A stretch of DNA of 64,000 nucleotides, taken from contig CAZMZD010000002.1 in the NCBI GenBank assembly GCA_964570895.1, forward strand, positions 310,001-374,000. The letters are read 5' to 3'. This DNA is from RGIG1918 sp964570895 (GTDB taxonomy: Bacteria; Cyanobacteriota; Vampirovibrionia; Gastranaerophilales; Gastranaerophilaceae). This document shows positions 1-8,548 of the stretch, in pieces. Within the stretch, counting starts at the first letter, position 1; every line of letters starts with the position of its first letter. Position numbers and translations under genes: made by a program. The notes below the pieces were generated by a model. The model was given only the letters and a program-made list of their open reading frames with translations. It was not told the DNA's origin and did no database searches.

Positions 1-2
1 TG

Positions 3-1727
3 GGGAACCAATTTATAACGACAGAAAATAATGTGGCGTCGGTTGATGAACAGGGTATTACAAATCATCCTTCTAACCACTGTAGCAGCGCAATGAGCCT
101 TGCAGGAACTTCTTTTGGTTGCGGAACAGCAAAAAGTAACGCTGAATGCAGTGGCACAACAAGCATCAAAAATGGAACAGGCAGAGGATTCCCAAAAATA
201 TATCATTGGGGAAACAAATATAACACAGGCGTTGTTAACACGAGCTCCCCTTGGTACCAAAAAATTGATATGACATACACTCACCGTGAAGACTCTGCAA
301 AATTGCGCGAATACGGTGGGGATATTCACTTTAGGCTTATTTCGCACAGTGGTAGCACAGGGCACGCGATTGTTCCAAGAGGTGTGCATGGCGATAACCC
401 ATATCAAAATAGCAGAAAAGTTGTTACATCTTCAAGTGCTGTGAACTCTAACTTCCCTGGGTTTATCTCGGGGCACCAAGGCTTCTATAGTGCAAATAAT
501 AAACAGCCGGCTTCTTCTAATTGCGACTCTCCATCGAATAAATATTCAGCTACTGCTTGGAATACTGTTTATGAAGTGAAAGCATCTTGTAGTGACAGGT
601 GTTCTTATAGCTACACTTGTGGGAGTAATACATGTCATGGTAGTCATTCTTGTAGCAATACAGGTTATCACTCTCCGTATTATCCAAAGCAAACTAAGGC
701 ACATGCACAATGTTCTTCTGGTGGCCCTAGTACTTGCGAGGCTTCCTGTAGTGTAGATGATGATATTCCTAGTGAACACACTGACTCCGCAGGCACTTGT
801 GAACACTTAAATTGTTGCTATAAGTTCGGTAAAGGTAGCAAACAATACACAGTAAGATATCACACAGGAACAAGCTTCACAAACACTCAAAGCACAGGTA
901 CGGCAGAAGTTGATAACGTTGAAAGAACAGTAAACTGTGGCGATCATCTCTATGTATATCGTCAAATCAAACAAGTTCCATTCGAACGTGCATTCGTTGC
1001 CTCTGCAGGTCAAAATGGCACAATTAAACAAGCGTCATACCCAAAAATTGATGAAGCTCTTGTTCTTGAACCGGGGATTGGTGGCACAGTGGGTGGCACT
1101 ATCGAAGCTAACGGAACTCCATCAACCGTAAGAAGAGAAAGCTCCGGCCAAGTTATAGTAAATGCAACAGGCGGGCTCAAAGGTTCAAGTGATAAATTAA
1201 ACGACACTTGGGTTGGCCCATGCATGTTATTTAGCTTACGCGAAAACTTTGATGTGAATAATCCCGGTTGTATGTCACGCCATGATGTGATGAGAAAACC
1301 GGTATACAATGCTCTTCTTATGTCAAATTCTCCATATTTAGAAAGCATTGGAAGAACAAATAATAACTTAACCCCAGGGCTTGGTGGCGACGGCGCATAC
1401 GCAAACGTATTCCCTGATAGGTTCTTATTAAGCAATGCAATTAAAAATCAAGTTCGTATGACAACAAACTACATCGGACCAAACCAAAAGAACAATTGGA
1501 AAACGGGCAGCAAAGATGACGAGCTTACATTTATTGGGCTTGATACATTTACGACACCGGAATTTATTGGCAACAGCGGCTTTGCAAGCAGTTTCCATAA
1601 TAGAATGGACCAACTTGGAACGGCTTCTAGTAATTTCTTAAATAGAAACGCAAGGGCTAACGGCAGGGTGCCTAACTTCATGGACGCAACAAACGGTAAA
1701 AACGGAGCGATAGTAATTATATGGTAA
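3..1727 (+). CDS. Prepilin-cluster large protein, 5' end cut by window edge
   Basis: The frame is open from the first bases of the window, so the gene begins upstream and the GTG at 33 is not the real start. About 574 residues are visible. No family is recognised. The protein is rich in Ser, Asn, Gly and Thr, with a cysteine-dense block (roughly residues 180-285 of the visible part) that looks suited to disulfides outside the cytoplasm. It ends in NGAIVIIW, a hydrophobic tail closing on Trp that is shared with the next two genes. The stop overlaps the start region of the next gene (ATG at 1721 and 1727), so the two are probably co-translated. By context it is likely another large prepilin-like or surface protein whose N-terminal prepilin signal lies outside the window; that part is inference. 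Confidence 0.75.
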   Translation, partial: GNQFITTENNVASVDEQGITNHPSNHCSSAMSLAGTSFGCGTAKSNAECSGTTSIKNGTGRGFPKIYHWGNKYNTGVVNTSSPWYQKIDMTYTHREDSAKLREYGGDIHFRLISHSGSTGHAIVPRGVHGDNPYQNSRKVVTSSSAVNSNFPGFISGHQGFYSANNKQPASSNCDSPSNKYSATAWNTVYEVKASCSDRCSYSYTCGSNTCHGSHSCSNTGYHSPYYPKQTKAHAQCSSGGPSTCEASCSVDDDIPSEHTDSAGTCEHLNCCYKFGKGSKQYTVRYHTGTSFTNTQSTGTAEVDNVERTVNCGDHLYVYRQIKQVPFERAFVASAGQNGTIKQASYPKIDEALVLEPGIGGTVGGTIEANGTPSTVRRESSGQVIVNATGGLKGSSDKLNDTWVGPCMLFSLRENFDVNNPGCMSRHDVMRKPVYNALLMSNSPYLESIGRTNNNLTPGLGGDGAYANVFPDRFLLSNAIKNQVRMTTNYIGPNQKNNWKTGSKDDELTFIGLDTFTTPEFIGNSGFASSFHNRMDQLGTASSNFLNRNARANGRVPNFMDATNGKNGAIVIIW

Positions 1728-3088
1728 TGAAAAAAGAAAAAATTAAAAAAATAGCATTTTCGCTTGCAGAAGCGATGATATCAATGCTTATCATTTCCGC
1801 AATTGCAGTTATGTCAATCAAGCTTTTTGCAGGGCAAAAGACTAAAAAAGCGGCGGATATGGCGCACCATATTATGGGCTGTTATATCACTGAAGATGGC
1901 AAAGTGGCGGCAATGTCTATGAGAATTGGAAACTCCAGCACGCTTATGACTGAAACGTTGGATACTGCAAATGCGGGCACGGTCACAGGCAGCAGTAATC
2001 CTGATGAAGGCATTAATAGCATCAAATTGTTTATTGGCACTGATGGCGAACCTGCTTCATCGCATTTCAATTATAAACCGGTACCGCTAACAAATGGGGA
2101 CCGTTCTCCATTTTGCGCAGTTGATGTGACTACAACTTTAGGCTCAACTGCAAGAACAGTTGCAATGATTGGCGGCGGTGGATATGGCTTTATGTCAGAA
2201 AATGCAACTCATGCAATGTATAACCGCCCTGGGGATTCAGGATATTTTGCAACATTTACAAATATAGACTTTTCGCGCCCAGGGATTTACCGTTTTTACC
2301 CGGGGCTCGGTGCCAAGCCAACAAGTGGCACTGCAGACACCCAAGCTGTTGGAACAGAATCAAACAAAGAAGGCAAACCAAGCAGAGTTGTTTACACACC
2401 TGCAACAAGAGATGAAAATGGCAAGCTCACAGAAGACCGTTCAAAAGCTGAAACCCTTGCTGAGGTTCGTGGCGGATATAGCAGAAACCACTATTACCCG
2501 CTTGGCGCGGTTAGAATATCGGATATCGGGTGTGACGACTATTTATCTTGCAGGTTTGATGTAACTGAATTTAAAGTTGCAACAAGCAAGATAACTGATG
2601 TGCTCAGTAGTAAATGTGCCGGTAAATCAGGTTCGGCATATAGTGAATGCAGGGACAAAATTATTGCTGATAGCGCGAATTGGTCAAGATATACATCAAG
2701 CAGCCAATTCTTAACCGCAAATTCTTATAAGAATTACGTAACAAAAGTTGTGCCTAATGCCAGCAGCTATGATGAAACAAGGTCTGAATTTGTGGGAATG
2801 AGCGGTGCGGATGCTCATAACGCTTATTATATGGGTGGCACAATGTTAGCAACGGTTGGCGGAAACCAAATTGTAATTGGTATGAATGACCCTAACCCAA
2901 GATGTGCAAATGATTTATATAATTATCTAAAAATCACTGCGAACAGTGGAAGACCAACAATGTTTACAGGCGCTGACAGTTATCTGTATACTTTTGGAAC
3001 AGGCGGTGCTTGCTCAAATTATCACAATGCGACCGCAGGAAGCAATGGTATGGCAGGCAGGGGCGGTGCCGTATTTATCATTTGGTAA
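1721..3088 (+). CDS. Large prepilin-like protein (type IV pilin/pseudopilin N-terminus)
   Basis: The N-terminus has a short basic leader, then AFSLAEAM and a hydrophobic helix of about 20 residues. This is the class III (type IV prepilin) signal: cleavage is expected between Ala and Phe, and Glu falls at +5. At 455 residues it is far longer than a typical major pilin, so a minor pilin or surface-exposed pseudopilin is more likely. The body has no recognised domain and ends in GGAVFIIW, like its neighbours. ATG 1721 is preferred over ATG 1727 because a GGAG (1704-1707) lies upstream of it. It overlaps the preceding gene by 7 bases and is followed 29 bases later by another prepilin-like gene. 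It would be processed by a PilD-type peptidase, which is not in this window. Confidence 0.8.
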   Translation: MVMKKEKIKKIAFSLAEAMISMLIISAIAVMSIKLFAGQKTKKAADMAHHIMGCYITEDGKVAAMSMRIGNSSTLMTETLDTANAGTVTGSSNPDEGINSIKLFIGTDGEPASSHFNYKPVPLTNGDRSPFCAVDVTTTLGSTARTVAMIGGGGYGFMSENATHAMYNRPGDSGYFATFTNIDFSRPGIYRFYPGLGAKPTSGTADTQAVGTESNKEGKPSRVVYTPATRDENGKLTEDRSKAETLAEVRGGYSRNHYYPLGAVRISDIGCDDYLSCRFDVTEFKVATSKITDVLSSKCAGKSGSAYSECRDKIIADSANWSRYTSSSQFLTANSYKNYVTKVVPNASSYDETRSEFVGMSGADAHNAYYMGGTMLATVGGNQIVIGMNDPNPRCANDLYNYLKITANSGRPTMFTGADSYLYTFGTGGACSNYHNATAGSNGMAGRGGAVFIIW

Positions 3089-3117
3089 AAATATTTAAAA
3101 CATAAAAAGGATATAAT

Positions 3118-4494
3118 ATGAAAAAAAAGATTGCCTTTTCTTTAATGGAAGTTATAACACTGTTATTCATTCTCTCTGTGGTTGCAGCCTCAACAATTCC
3201 GCTTATCACAAAAAGAACTTTGAATGAAAGCCATGGTTGGTATGCTTGTTATCATAGGGTTAACTTAAATGGCGAGGTTGATACAGGCACAATGCGAGAA
3301 ATTCGTGTTGAAAATAAAACTGAAAACAGAGAGCCAAACACAATTGACCATTATGTTACTCAGTGTTATTTTGAATTCCCGACAGGCAATCCTAGACCAA
3401 AAAAATATACAATCACAGCAATTGGCGCAGGCGCTAACTTGACTGCTGGCCAAAGAAATGCAAGCTTGGTTAAAGTTGAAGGCGCAGGCACTTACGAATA
3501 TAGAGACCCTAACCCTGAATTAAGAAGGCACCGTGTTTTGTCTGATGTGTGGGGATACCTTATGAGCCCTGTCACAATAAACGACATAGTTTCAAGAAGA
3601 CTTAGGCACGCATATACAGAGCAACACACATATTCGGATAATACTGTAGATAATAGTTATCAAACTTATCCTGCAGGCTTGTATGGCTCAAATTTTGGTG
3701 TTGTTAATGCGACATGTAAGGGCAATAAATATACCTTCTGTACGGCAGTTGCAGGCGAATATGTTAGAACCGAATACAGGTTAAATGATTCTGACCCAAA
3801 TGAATTCCAAAGACTGACAATTAACGTCGGTGTTCCAAACACTTCGGAACTTAGTCTAAGCGGTTATGGTTCAGAACCTGCGAATAGGCCTGTATCACCA
3901 CAAGCTATGCAAACAAGAGTTACAGACGCAGCAGGAAGCAACATTGTTGTTGCTCAAGGTGGCTATGTTTACCAAAGAAGCAATCCTGTTTCGAAAATTA
4001 TAGTTCCTGTCTATGATGAGCTTGCATGCAAGCAAGACGGGCTCCAGCTCTGCCCGCAGGTGAAGGGTTGCACAATGAATGATTACAGAATTTGCATGGA
4101 TAGCGGGTTTATTACAGACTCTCAATTCTTAGCGCAAATGAGAAATAAATATCCGATGGATAATAGTTCTTTTTGGTTAACTAACAGATTGGTGCATACC
4201 CCGGGGTTGTTTGACGGTCAGCCTGAATATGAAGCATTTATGAATATTTACAATACAAAGCTTCCTGACTCTGGCGAATACAAAAACAGAATACTTGCTT
4301 TTGGCGACCCGACTTTAGTATATTTCACAAAGAGAAATAATGCCGGTTCTCCGTTTGAAAACATTGTAAAACCGGATAATTATACTGATTGGACATTCCG
4401 CATTGATAAAACATATTACCCAAGCGGCACATACGGCGGTTCTATTTATCATGACCAAAATGCTCGCCCTGGGATGGTATTTATCACGTGGTAA
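3118..4494 (+). CDS. Large prepilin-like protein
   Basis: A 458-residue protein that starts with a basic leader followed by AFSLMEVITLLFILSVV, a type IV prepilin signal with Ala at -1, Phe at +1 and Glu at +5, then a single N-terminal helix. The remaining 430 residues match no domain I know and contain scattered cysteines. The C-terminus PGMVFITW resembles the ends of the two upstream proteins. An AAGGA sequence lies 6 bases before the ATG. It is the third member of a tight same-strand series and probably part of one operon. A role in a pilus or pseudopilus tip, or in a secretion filament, is inference from the signal and the context. Confidence 0.8.
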   Translation: MKKKIAFSLMEVITLLFILSVVAASTIPLITKRTLNESHGWYACYHRVNLNGEVDTGTMREIRVENKTENREPNTIDHYVTQCYFEFPTGNPRPKKYTITAIGAGANLTAGQRNASLVKVEGAGTYEYRDPNPELRRHRVLSDVWGYLMSPVTINDIVSRRLRHAYTEQHTYSDNTVDNSYQTYPAGLYGSNFGVVNATCKGNKYTFCTAVAGEYVRTEYRLNDSDPNEFQRLTINVGVPNTSELSLSGYGSEPANRPVSPQAMQTRVTDAAGSNIVVAQGGYVYQRSNPVSKIIVPVYDELACKQDGLQLCPQVKGCTMNDYRICMDSGFITDSQFLAQMRNKYPMDNSSFWLTNRLVHTPGLFDGQPEYEAFMNIYNTKLPDSGEYKNRILAFGDPTLVYFTKRNNAGSPFENIVKPDNYTDWTFRIDKTYYPSGTYGGSIYHDQNARPGMVFITW

Positions 4495-4508
4495 TTTAGA
4501 GGAAAATG

Positions 4509-5123
4509 ATGAAAAAAGCTTTTACAGTTGCAGAAGGTCTTGTCACGCTTGTTATTATGGGCGTGCTGGCAAGTGTTATGGTGTCTACCGTGCTTAAAGA
4601 AAAGCCGGATAAAAATAAAATTATGATTAGAAACGCATACGCAGAGCTCACGGGCGTTGTCAGCCAACTTGTTGCAGATAGCACTCTGTACCCTGATTTT
4701 GCAGAATTTGGGCTTGGCGATAACACACGCGTTAGTGTGTGGTATGGCGGTACGAGCCTTTTCATGGGCGATAATAGGGAAAAAATGTGCGTTGGCATAA
4801 GGCATTATTTTAATGCTATTACGCAAGAATATATCAAAAATAACATAAAAGACGGCAACATATTAAAGGAAATACCTTGCAGGGCAGACTTTTATACAAA
4901 AAATGGTGTCAAAGTGAGGTTTGAGGTAAATAAAAATAACGAAGAGGACTATAAACGTTACATCATAATGGACGCAAACCCTGCAAACAGCAGAGAAATT
5001 GAATGCGGCGAAGATATGGACACGCTAAGAGTTCGCATTACAAAGTCAGGTAAATTATATATAGCAAACTCAGGTTGCGCAGAAGCCGCTAAATCGATTA
5101 TTAAAGAAGCTCAAATTAGATAG
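4509..5123 (+). CDS. Small prepilin-like protein
   Basis: About 204 residues starting MKKAFTVAEG, with a prepilin signal (Ala at -1, Phe +1, Glu +5) and an N-terminal hydrophobic helix. The segment after the helix (KIMIRNAYAELTGVVSQLV) resembles that of the next two genes, so these three form a paralogous set distinct from the large upstream proteins. Two ATGs stand in tandem (4506 and 4509); the GAGG at 4499-4502 is better spaced for 4509. Only 11 bases separate the upstream stop from the ATG pair. It is likely a minor pilin or pseudopilin anchored in the inner membrane before assembly; substrate and partners are unknown. Confidence 0.8.
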   Translation: MKKAFTVAEGLVTLVIMGVLASVMVSTVLKEKPDKNKIMIRNAYAELTGVVSQLVADSTLYPDFAEFGLGDNTRVSVWYGGTSLFMGDNREKMCVGIRHYFNAITQEYIKNNIKDGNILKEIPCRADFYTKNGVKVRFEVNKNNEEDYKRYIIMDANPANSREIECGEDMDTLRVRITKSGKLYIANSGCAEAAKSIIKEAQIR

Positions 5124-5132
5124 GAAATTTAT

Positions 5133-5840
5133 ATGAAAATAAAAGCCTTTACGCTTGCAGAAGCGATAGTGATGATAGGAATTCTTGGAGTTATAACTGC
5201 GGTTGCAATTCCAACTATTGTTAAAAAAGATTTTAAGACGGACACAAGCATTCGTGCTGCTTCAAAAGCTTACGGTGCGCTCGCGCAAGCTGTTGCAAAT
5301 ATAGTTCAAGACGGATATTATTACAAAAATTTTGATAGAGCAGGCCTTGCAGACACCACCACAGGCGTTGATGTTTTGACAGGAAAACAATACACAGGAA
5401 CTGCCCCCAAAAAATTCATAAATATTTTAGCTGACACGTTTTATGTTTCAAATAGTTCTCATAGCACCAGCGGCACTTCTTACGTGCAATTTGATACACC
5501 GGATGGGATTAGATGGAAGTTGGTCTGGAATACTTCGACTTTCAACAGTTTAACAGCTCCAATGCGTGTTTTTGTTGATACCAATGTTAAAAACGGCACG
5601 GATTTTGAATGTAGAAATTTAAGTCAATGTAAGGTTATAGACACTGTTGTGTTTTTAGTGCATAGAAACGGAAATGTTATTATAGATGGGATAGACACAA
5701 ACCCTGCAATTTGCGTTAATTCAAGCAGTATTTTAACTACATCGTGCGGGACTGCAAGCAGGTATAATGACCCAACATTTATAAAGAAAATTATGGGTCA
5801 ATATGAAGGAACGACCGTTCAGACCAGCCATTATAATTAG
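5133..5840 (+). CDS. Small prepilin-like protein
   Basis: 235 residues starting MKIKAFTLAEAIVMIG, the clearest type IV prepilin/type II pseudopilin signal of the series, with Ala at -1 and Glu at +5. After the helix it has KAYGALAQAVANIVQDG, the pattern shared with its two neighbours, and a later DTPDGIRWK segment with a counterpart in the following gene (SIDGIKWR). These suggest a conserved globular pilin domain. An AGGA precedes the ATG. It lies 9 bases after the previous gene and 10 bases before the next. Probably a minor pilin; no specific subtype can be assigned. Confidence 0.8.
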   Translation: MKIKAFTLAEAIVMIGILGVITAVAIPTIVKKDFKTDTSIRAASKAYGALAQAVANIVQDGYYYKNFDRAGLADTTTGVDVLTGKQYTGTAPKKFINILADTFYVSNSSHSTSGTSYVQFDTPDGIRWKLVWNTSTFNSLTAPMRVFVDTNVKNGTDFECRNLSQCKVIDTVVFLVHRNGNVIIDGIDTNPAICVNSSSILTTSCGTASRYNDPTFIKKIMGQYEGTTVQTSHYN

Positions 5841-5850
5841 GAGTAAACAA

Positions 5851-6432
5851 ATGAAAAAAGCTTTTACATTGCCGGAGGCAATTATATGTGTTGGGATAGT
5901 GGCAGTTATTGCTGCGATTATGATTCCTGGGCTTATTAAAACAAGGCCTGATGAAGAAAAATTAATGCTCAAAAAAGCATATAACACGGCCTCGGAAGTT
6001 ATTTCGTATCTCACAAATGATGTGAGTGTTTTTTCAAGAATGCAGGCGGATGGTTTTGCAGATTCGCAAGTGTATAAAGATTTAGACGACGTGACATATA
6101 GCGGCAACACGAAATTTTGTAGTGTGTTCCGCTCTAAAATAAATTTGGCAACTGAGGGAACTGTTAGTAGTAATAAGAGTTTTGCTTGCAGTGTAGATTT
6201 TACATCTATTGACGGGATAAAATGGAGAGTTGCAACAAACCCTGCAAGTACCCTTCAAAATGATATATGGAACAGAAAAGATCAAGAAAATTATGTGATA
6301 ATTCAAGTTAAGCCTCCAAAACCTTCTGACGCCTCTTGGCGCACAATTAATGTTTCAAGATTTGGCAGAATGACAATTGAGGACAATGATTTTGCTGATA
6401 TAGTTGCTGATACTAATTTAAATAAAGGGTAG
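5851..6432 (+). CDS. Small prepilin-like protein
   Basis: 193 residues from the ATG at 5851, which has a good AGGAG at 5839-5843 and gives the N-terminus MKKAFTLPEAIICVG. The frame stays open upstream to 5803, but that region overlaps the previous gene and would bury the prepilin signal, so the longer form is rejected. Pro at +4 is a small deviation; Ala at -1, Phe at +1 and Glu at +5 are kept. The KKAYNTASEVISYL and SIDGIKWRV segments match its upstream neighbours. It is the last gene of the prepilin series and is followed by a strong hairpin terminator near 6490-6519. Confidence 0.8.
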   Translation: MKKAFTLPEAIICVGIVAVIAAIMIPGLIKTRPDEEKLMLKKAYNTASEVISYLTNDVSVFSRMQADGFADSQVYKDLDDVTYSGNTKFCSVFRSKINLATEGTVSSNKSFACSVDFTSIDGIKWRVATNPASTLQNDIWNRKDQENYVIIQVKPPKPSDASWRTINVSRFGRMTIEDNDFADIVADTNLNKG

Positions 6433-6487
6433 TGTGCAGTTGTTAATTATTGCGCGCGACTAGCATAGCTGCTTAAAATTTTTAAAA

Positions 6488-6519
6488 AACACCTCTTAAA
6501 TTAAGAGGTGTTTTGTTTT
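6488..6519 (+). terminator. Hairpin terminator after the prepilin series
   Basis: A CACCTCTTAA arm (6490-6499) pairs with TTAAGAGGTG (6501-6510) and is followed by TTTTGTTTT. The other side has an A-rich run, so it can also stop the convergent gene ending at 6542. Confidence 0.85.
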
Positions 6520-6541
6520 GGAAAGAGGAGAAAAATGAAAA

Positions 6542-7051
6542 TTAGCAAACAAAACTTAAATTAGCACCTTCTTTTTCTGTTACTTCGTTGTTTTTAGAAG
6601 AAGCTTCGCTTTCGTATGAGAAAGGATTTGAACCTTTTTTATCTTTATTTGTTTGGAAAACTTCAATCATTGAATTTGGATTGAATTTTGTTTCAAATTC
6701 TTTAGCTGCGCCTTCAGAAATTGAAACTGTCATATTTCCGTTAACTGCTTTTGCTGCGTCTGTTTTGTATGTGTTTAGCGCTGCAAGTGAGTTTAAAGTG
6801 TTAATTTGATTAGGAGTTTGAACATTAAGCCCAAGATTTGAAATTGTGATTTGTCTTTGAGCTTCGATTGAAGTAGCTCTTGAGTAAAAATCAACGCCTT
6901 GAAATTCTCTAGTTTGAGCAACTCTTGAAGTGTTGATTGTAGCATTGTTTTGAGCTCTTTGGAAAATTTGTTCGCTAACTTTTTGAGCTGAAGCTAAATC
7001 AACATTTGCCCATTTAGATGAATTATTGATATTTACCAAACCCATTGTCAT
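6542..7051 (-). CDS. Hypothetical protein, Asn/Ser/Ala-rich
   Basis: 169 residues with no recognised family. It has no signal peptide or membrane segment, is rich in Asn, Gln, Ser and Ala, and is probably mostly helical in residues 15-110, ending in a charged tail with a final Cys. Two start candidates stand close together (MTM); a GGAG lies 12 bases before the first. It is a single gene between the prepilin cluster terminator and a repeat-rich gap. Helical, Asn/Gln/Ser-rich sequence of this sort occurs in secreted and flagellar proteins, but nothing here is specific enough to assign a role. Confidence 0.6.
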   Translation of the reverse strand: MTMGLVNINNSSKWANVDLASAQKVSEQIFQRAQNNATINTSRVAQTREFQGVDFYSRATSIEAQRQITISNLGLNVQTPNQINTLNSLAALNTYKTDAAKAVNGNMTVSISEGAAKEFETKFNPNSMIEVFQTNKDKKGSNPFSYESEASSKNNEVTEKEGANLSFVC

Positions 7052-7188
7052 CTTGTTTCTTATCTCCTTACATATTGTTTATCGGAGAGTTGATGTCAAA
7101 ACTTTAGGTTTTAAGTTTGTTTTGTTACAATTGTTTACATTACATTTGTGTGCGAGTTTAATGTGCGCGTCAATTGGGTTTACTGTGT

Positions 7189-7226
7189 AGCTCGTAGGCT
7201 GGGCATAATTGATCAACCTACGAGCT
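7189..7226. repeat. REP-like hairpin
   Basis: AGCTCGTAGG (7189-7198) is the exact reverse complement of CCTACGAGCT (7217-7226), with an 18-base loop. It contains the GTAGG/CCTAC core also found in the hairpins at 26942, 27249 and 37221, and directly abuts the long dispersed repeat at 7227. Confidence 0.6.
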
Positions 7227-7619
7227 AATTTTTCAAAATTTTTATCACAAAACAGAAATTGCGGAGAGGTTTTGCGGTCACAGCATTGGTTGTAACACGC
7301 GGGGCATATTTTTGTTAAATAGCTTTTTGCAAAAGCTCGACTGTGATTTCTGAGATAAAAATTTGAAAAATGGCAAGGGCAAAGCAAAAGCCGTGTTTTT
7401 CTTTTTCGGTTCGCTTTTTACACAAGGCATCAACCTTATCTCTAATGCTCGTAATCTCGCATAAGAGCTAAGGCGTTCTTTTTGCATCGGCGTTTGAACA
7501 AAAAGAAAAAGTGAACAAAGGGTAAGATATTATGCCAAGTTGCATTATTTGGCAAGATCCTGAACAGCTTGAAAATTACGGTCTTTACCTTATTTTCTAC
7601 GCTTTCAGGATGACAGTTT
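7227..7619. repeat. Dispersed structured repeat, copy A
   Basis: This noncoding segment is clearly related to 37262-37599. Shared blocks include the start (TTTTTCAAAATTTTTATCAC), a GAGAGGTTTTGCGGTCA block, CATATTTTTGTTAAATAGCT, TTTCTGAGATAAAAATTTGA, and the final block around GATCCTGAACAGCTTGAAAA (near 7557). Inside it, the left end and the GATAAAAATTTGAAAAA near 7355 form an imperfect inverted repeat, so the first ~130 bases could fold as one long stem. Apparent reading frames across it match between copies only because the DNA is repeated. The rest of the gap (7620-7828) holds no gene that I can support. Confidence 0.7.
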
Positions 7620-7828
7620 ATATATTTTAGTTATCACGCAACAAAAACCTGCCACCCTGAACTTGCCTTCTTTTGTCGAAATCTATTGACTTCATGCAAA
7701 AGGGTCCTCTGGGAGTGGTTTCAGAGTCTTATCGGCTAATGAGGCTTGATATTGTTCCTTGTGCTTCAAGGCTAATAAGGTTCTGAACAATGTAAAGGGA
7801 ATAGGGGAAGAATGAGTCTTATATGACC

Positions 7829-8548
7829 TTATTTGCTTAATTTTTCAATATAATTTTTAAGCATTTTAATTTGCTTTGGTTTGATAATTTTGCAATCCCC
7901 ACGTTTTAGCCCTGTGAGCGTGATTGTTGCATGGCTTATTCTTTTAAGAGATAAAACCTTGAAGCCAAAATGCGCAAACATTTTTCTGATTTGCCTGTTT
8001 AAGCCTTGGTATAGCGTTATTTCAAGGGTTGTGACACCTTGGTTTTTTTCTAAAATTTCGGAATCGCACCAAGCAAGCTTCCCGTCTATTTTAATACCTT
8101 TTGCAAATTCTTGCAGGTGTTCAATTTTAATTTCGCCATCTGTTGTAACGCGATATTTTTTTGGAATTTTAACTGATGGGTGCGCAAGTTTGTTTATTAA
8201 ATCACCGTCGTTGGTTAAAATTATAAGCCCCGTAGACTCTTTATCCAGCCTCCCGATAGCTTTCAAATGCTTCACTTCGTCCGGCAATATGTCGTAAATT
8301 GTTTTTCTTCCTTTTTCGTCAGATTTTGTTGTGATATAGCCTGCCGGTTTGTAAAATCTCCAATATTCAAATTCTTTTGGCGGGCGAACAGCTTTGCCGT
8401 TTACTTTAACGACATCTCTTTTTCTGACTTCCCAACCGAGCTGCGTAACGACTTCGCCATTTACCGTAACTGCGCCTGATGACACGAGTTCATCGGCTTT
8501 TCTTCTTGAATAATCTGAGGAAAGTGCAATGTATTTATTAATTCTCAT
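7829..8548 (-). CDS. rluB: rRNA pseudouridine synthase, RsuA/RluB family
   Basis: 239 residues. An N-terminal S4 RNA-binding domain (MRINKYIALSS, then SRRKADELV and VTVNG) is followed by the synthase domain with the family motif GRLDKESTGLIILTNDG, whose Asp is the catalytic nucleophile, and the later GLNRQIRKMF motif. It isomerises a specific uridine in ribosomal RNA; RluB (23S) is more likely than RsuA, but the target cannot be read from sequence. The start at 8548 overlaps the end of apt by 11 bases (ATGAGAATTAA carries both start and stop), so translation is coupled. A longer frame to 8611 exists but runs into apt and breaks the S4 alignment. It is the last gene of the min operon. Confidence 0.9.
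   Translation of the reverse strand: MRINKYIALSSDYSRRKADELVSSGAVTVNGEVVTQLGWEVRKRDVVKVNGKAVRPPKEFEYWRFYKPAGYITTKSDEKGRKTIYDILPDEVKHLKAIGRLDKESTGLIILTNDGDLINKLAHPSVKIPKKYRVTTDGEIKIEHLQEFAKGIKIDGKLAWCDSEILEKNQGVTTLEITLYQGLNRQIRKMFAHFGFKVLSLKRISHATITLTGLKRGDCKIIKPKQIKMLKNYIEKLSK

Noticed and set aside
5803..5850. Upstream extension of the last small prepilin gene
   Set aside because: It overlaps the previous gene, has no ribosome site, and would bury the prepilin signal; ATG 5851 has AGGAG.
6535..6564. Nine-codon frame with GAGG just before it, as a leader peptide
   Set aside because: It lies after the terminator, has no gene behind it on the same strand, and overlaps the end of the opposite gene.
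7079..7487. Two overlapping minus-strand frames in the gap
   Set aside because: They cover the dispersed repeat; similarity to a frame at 37234-37422 reflects repeated DNA, not a protein family.
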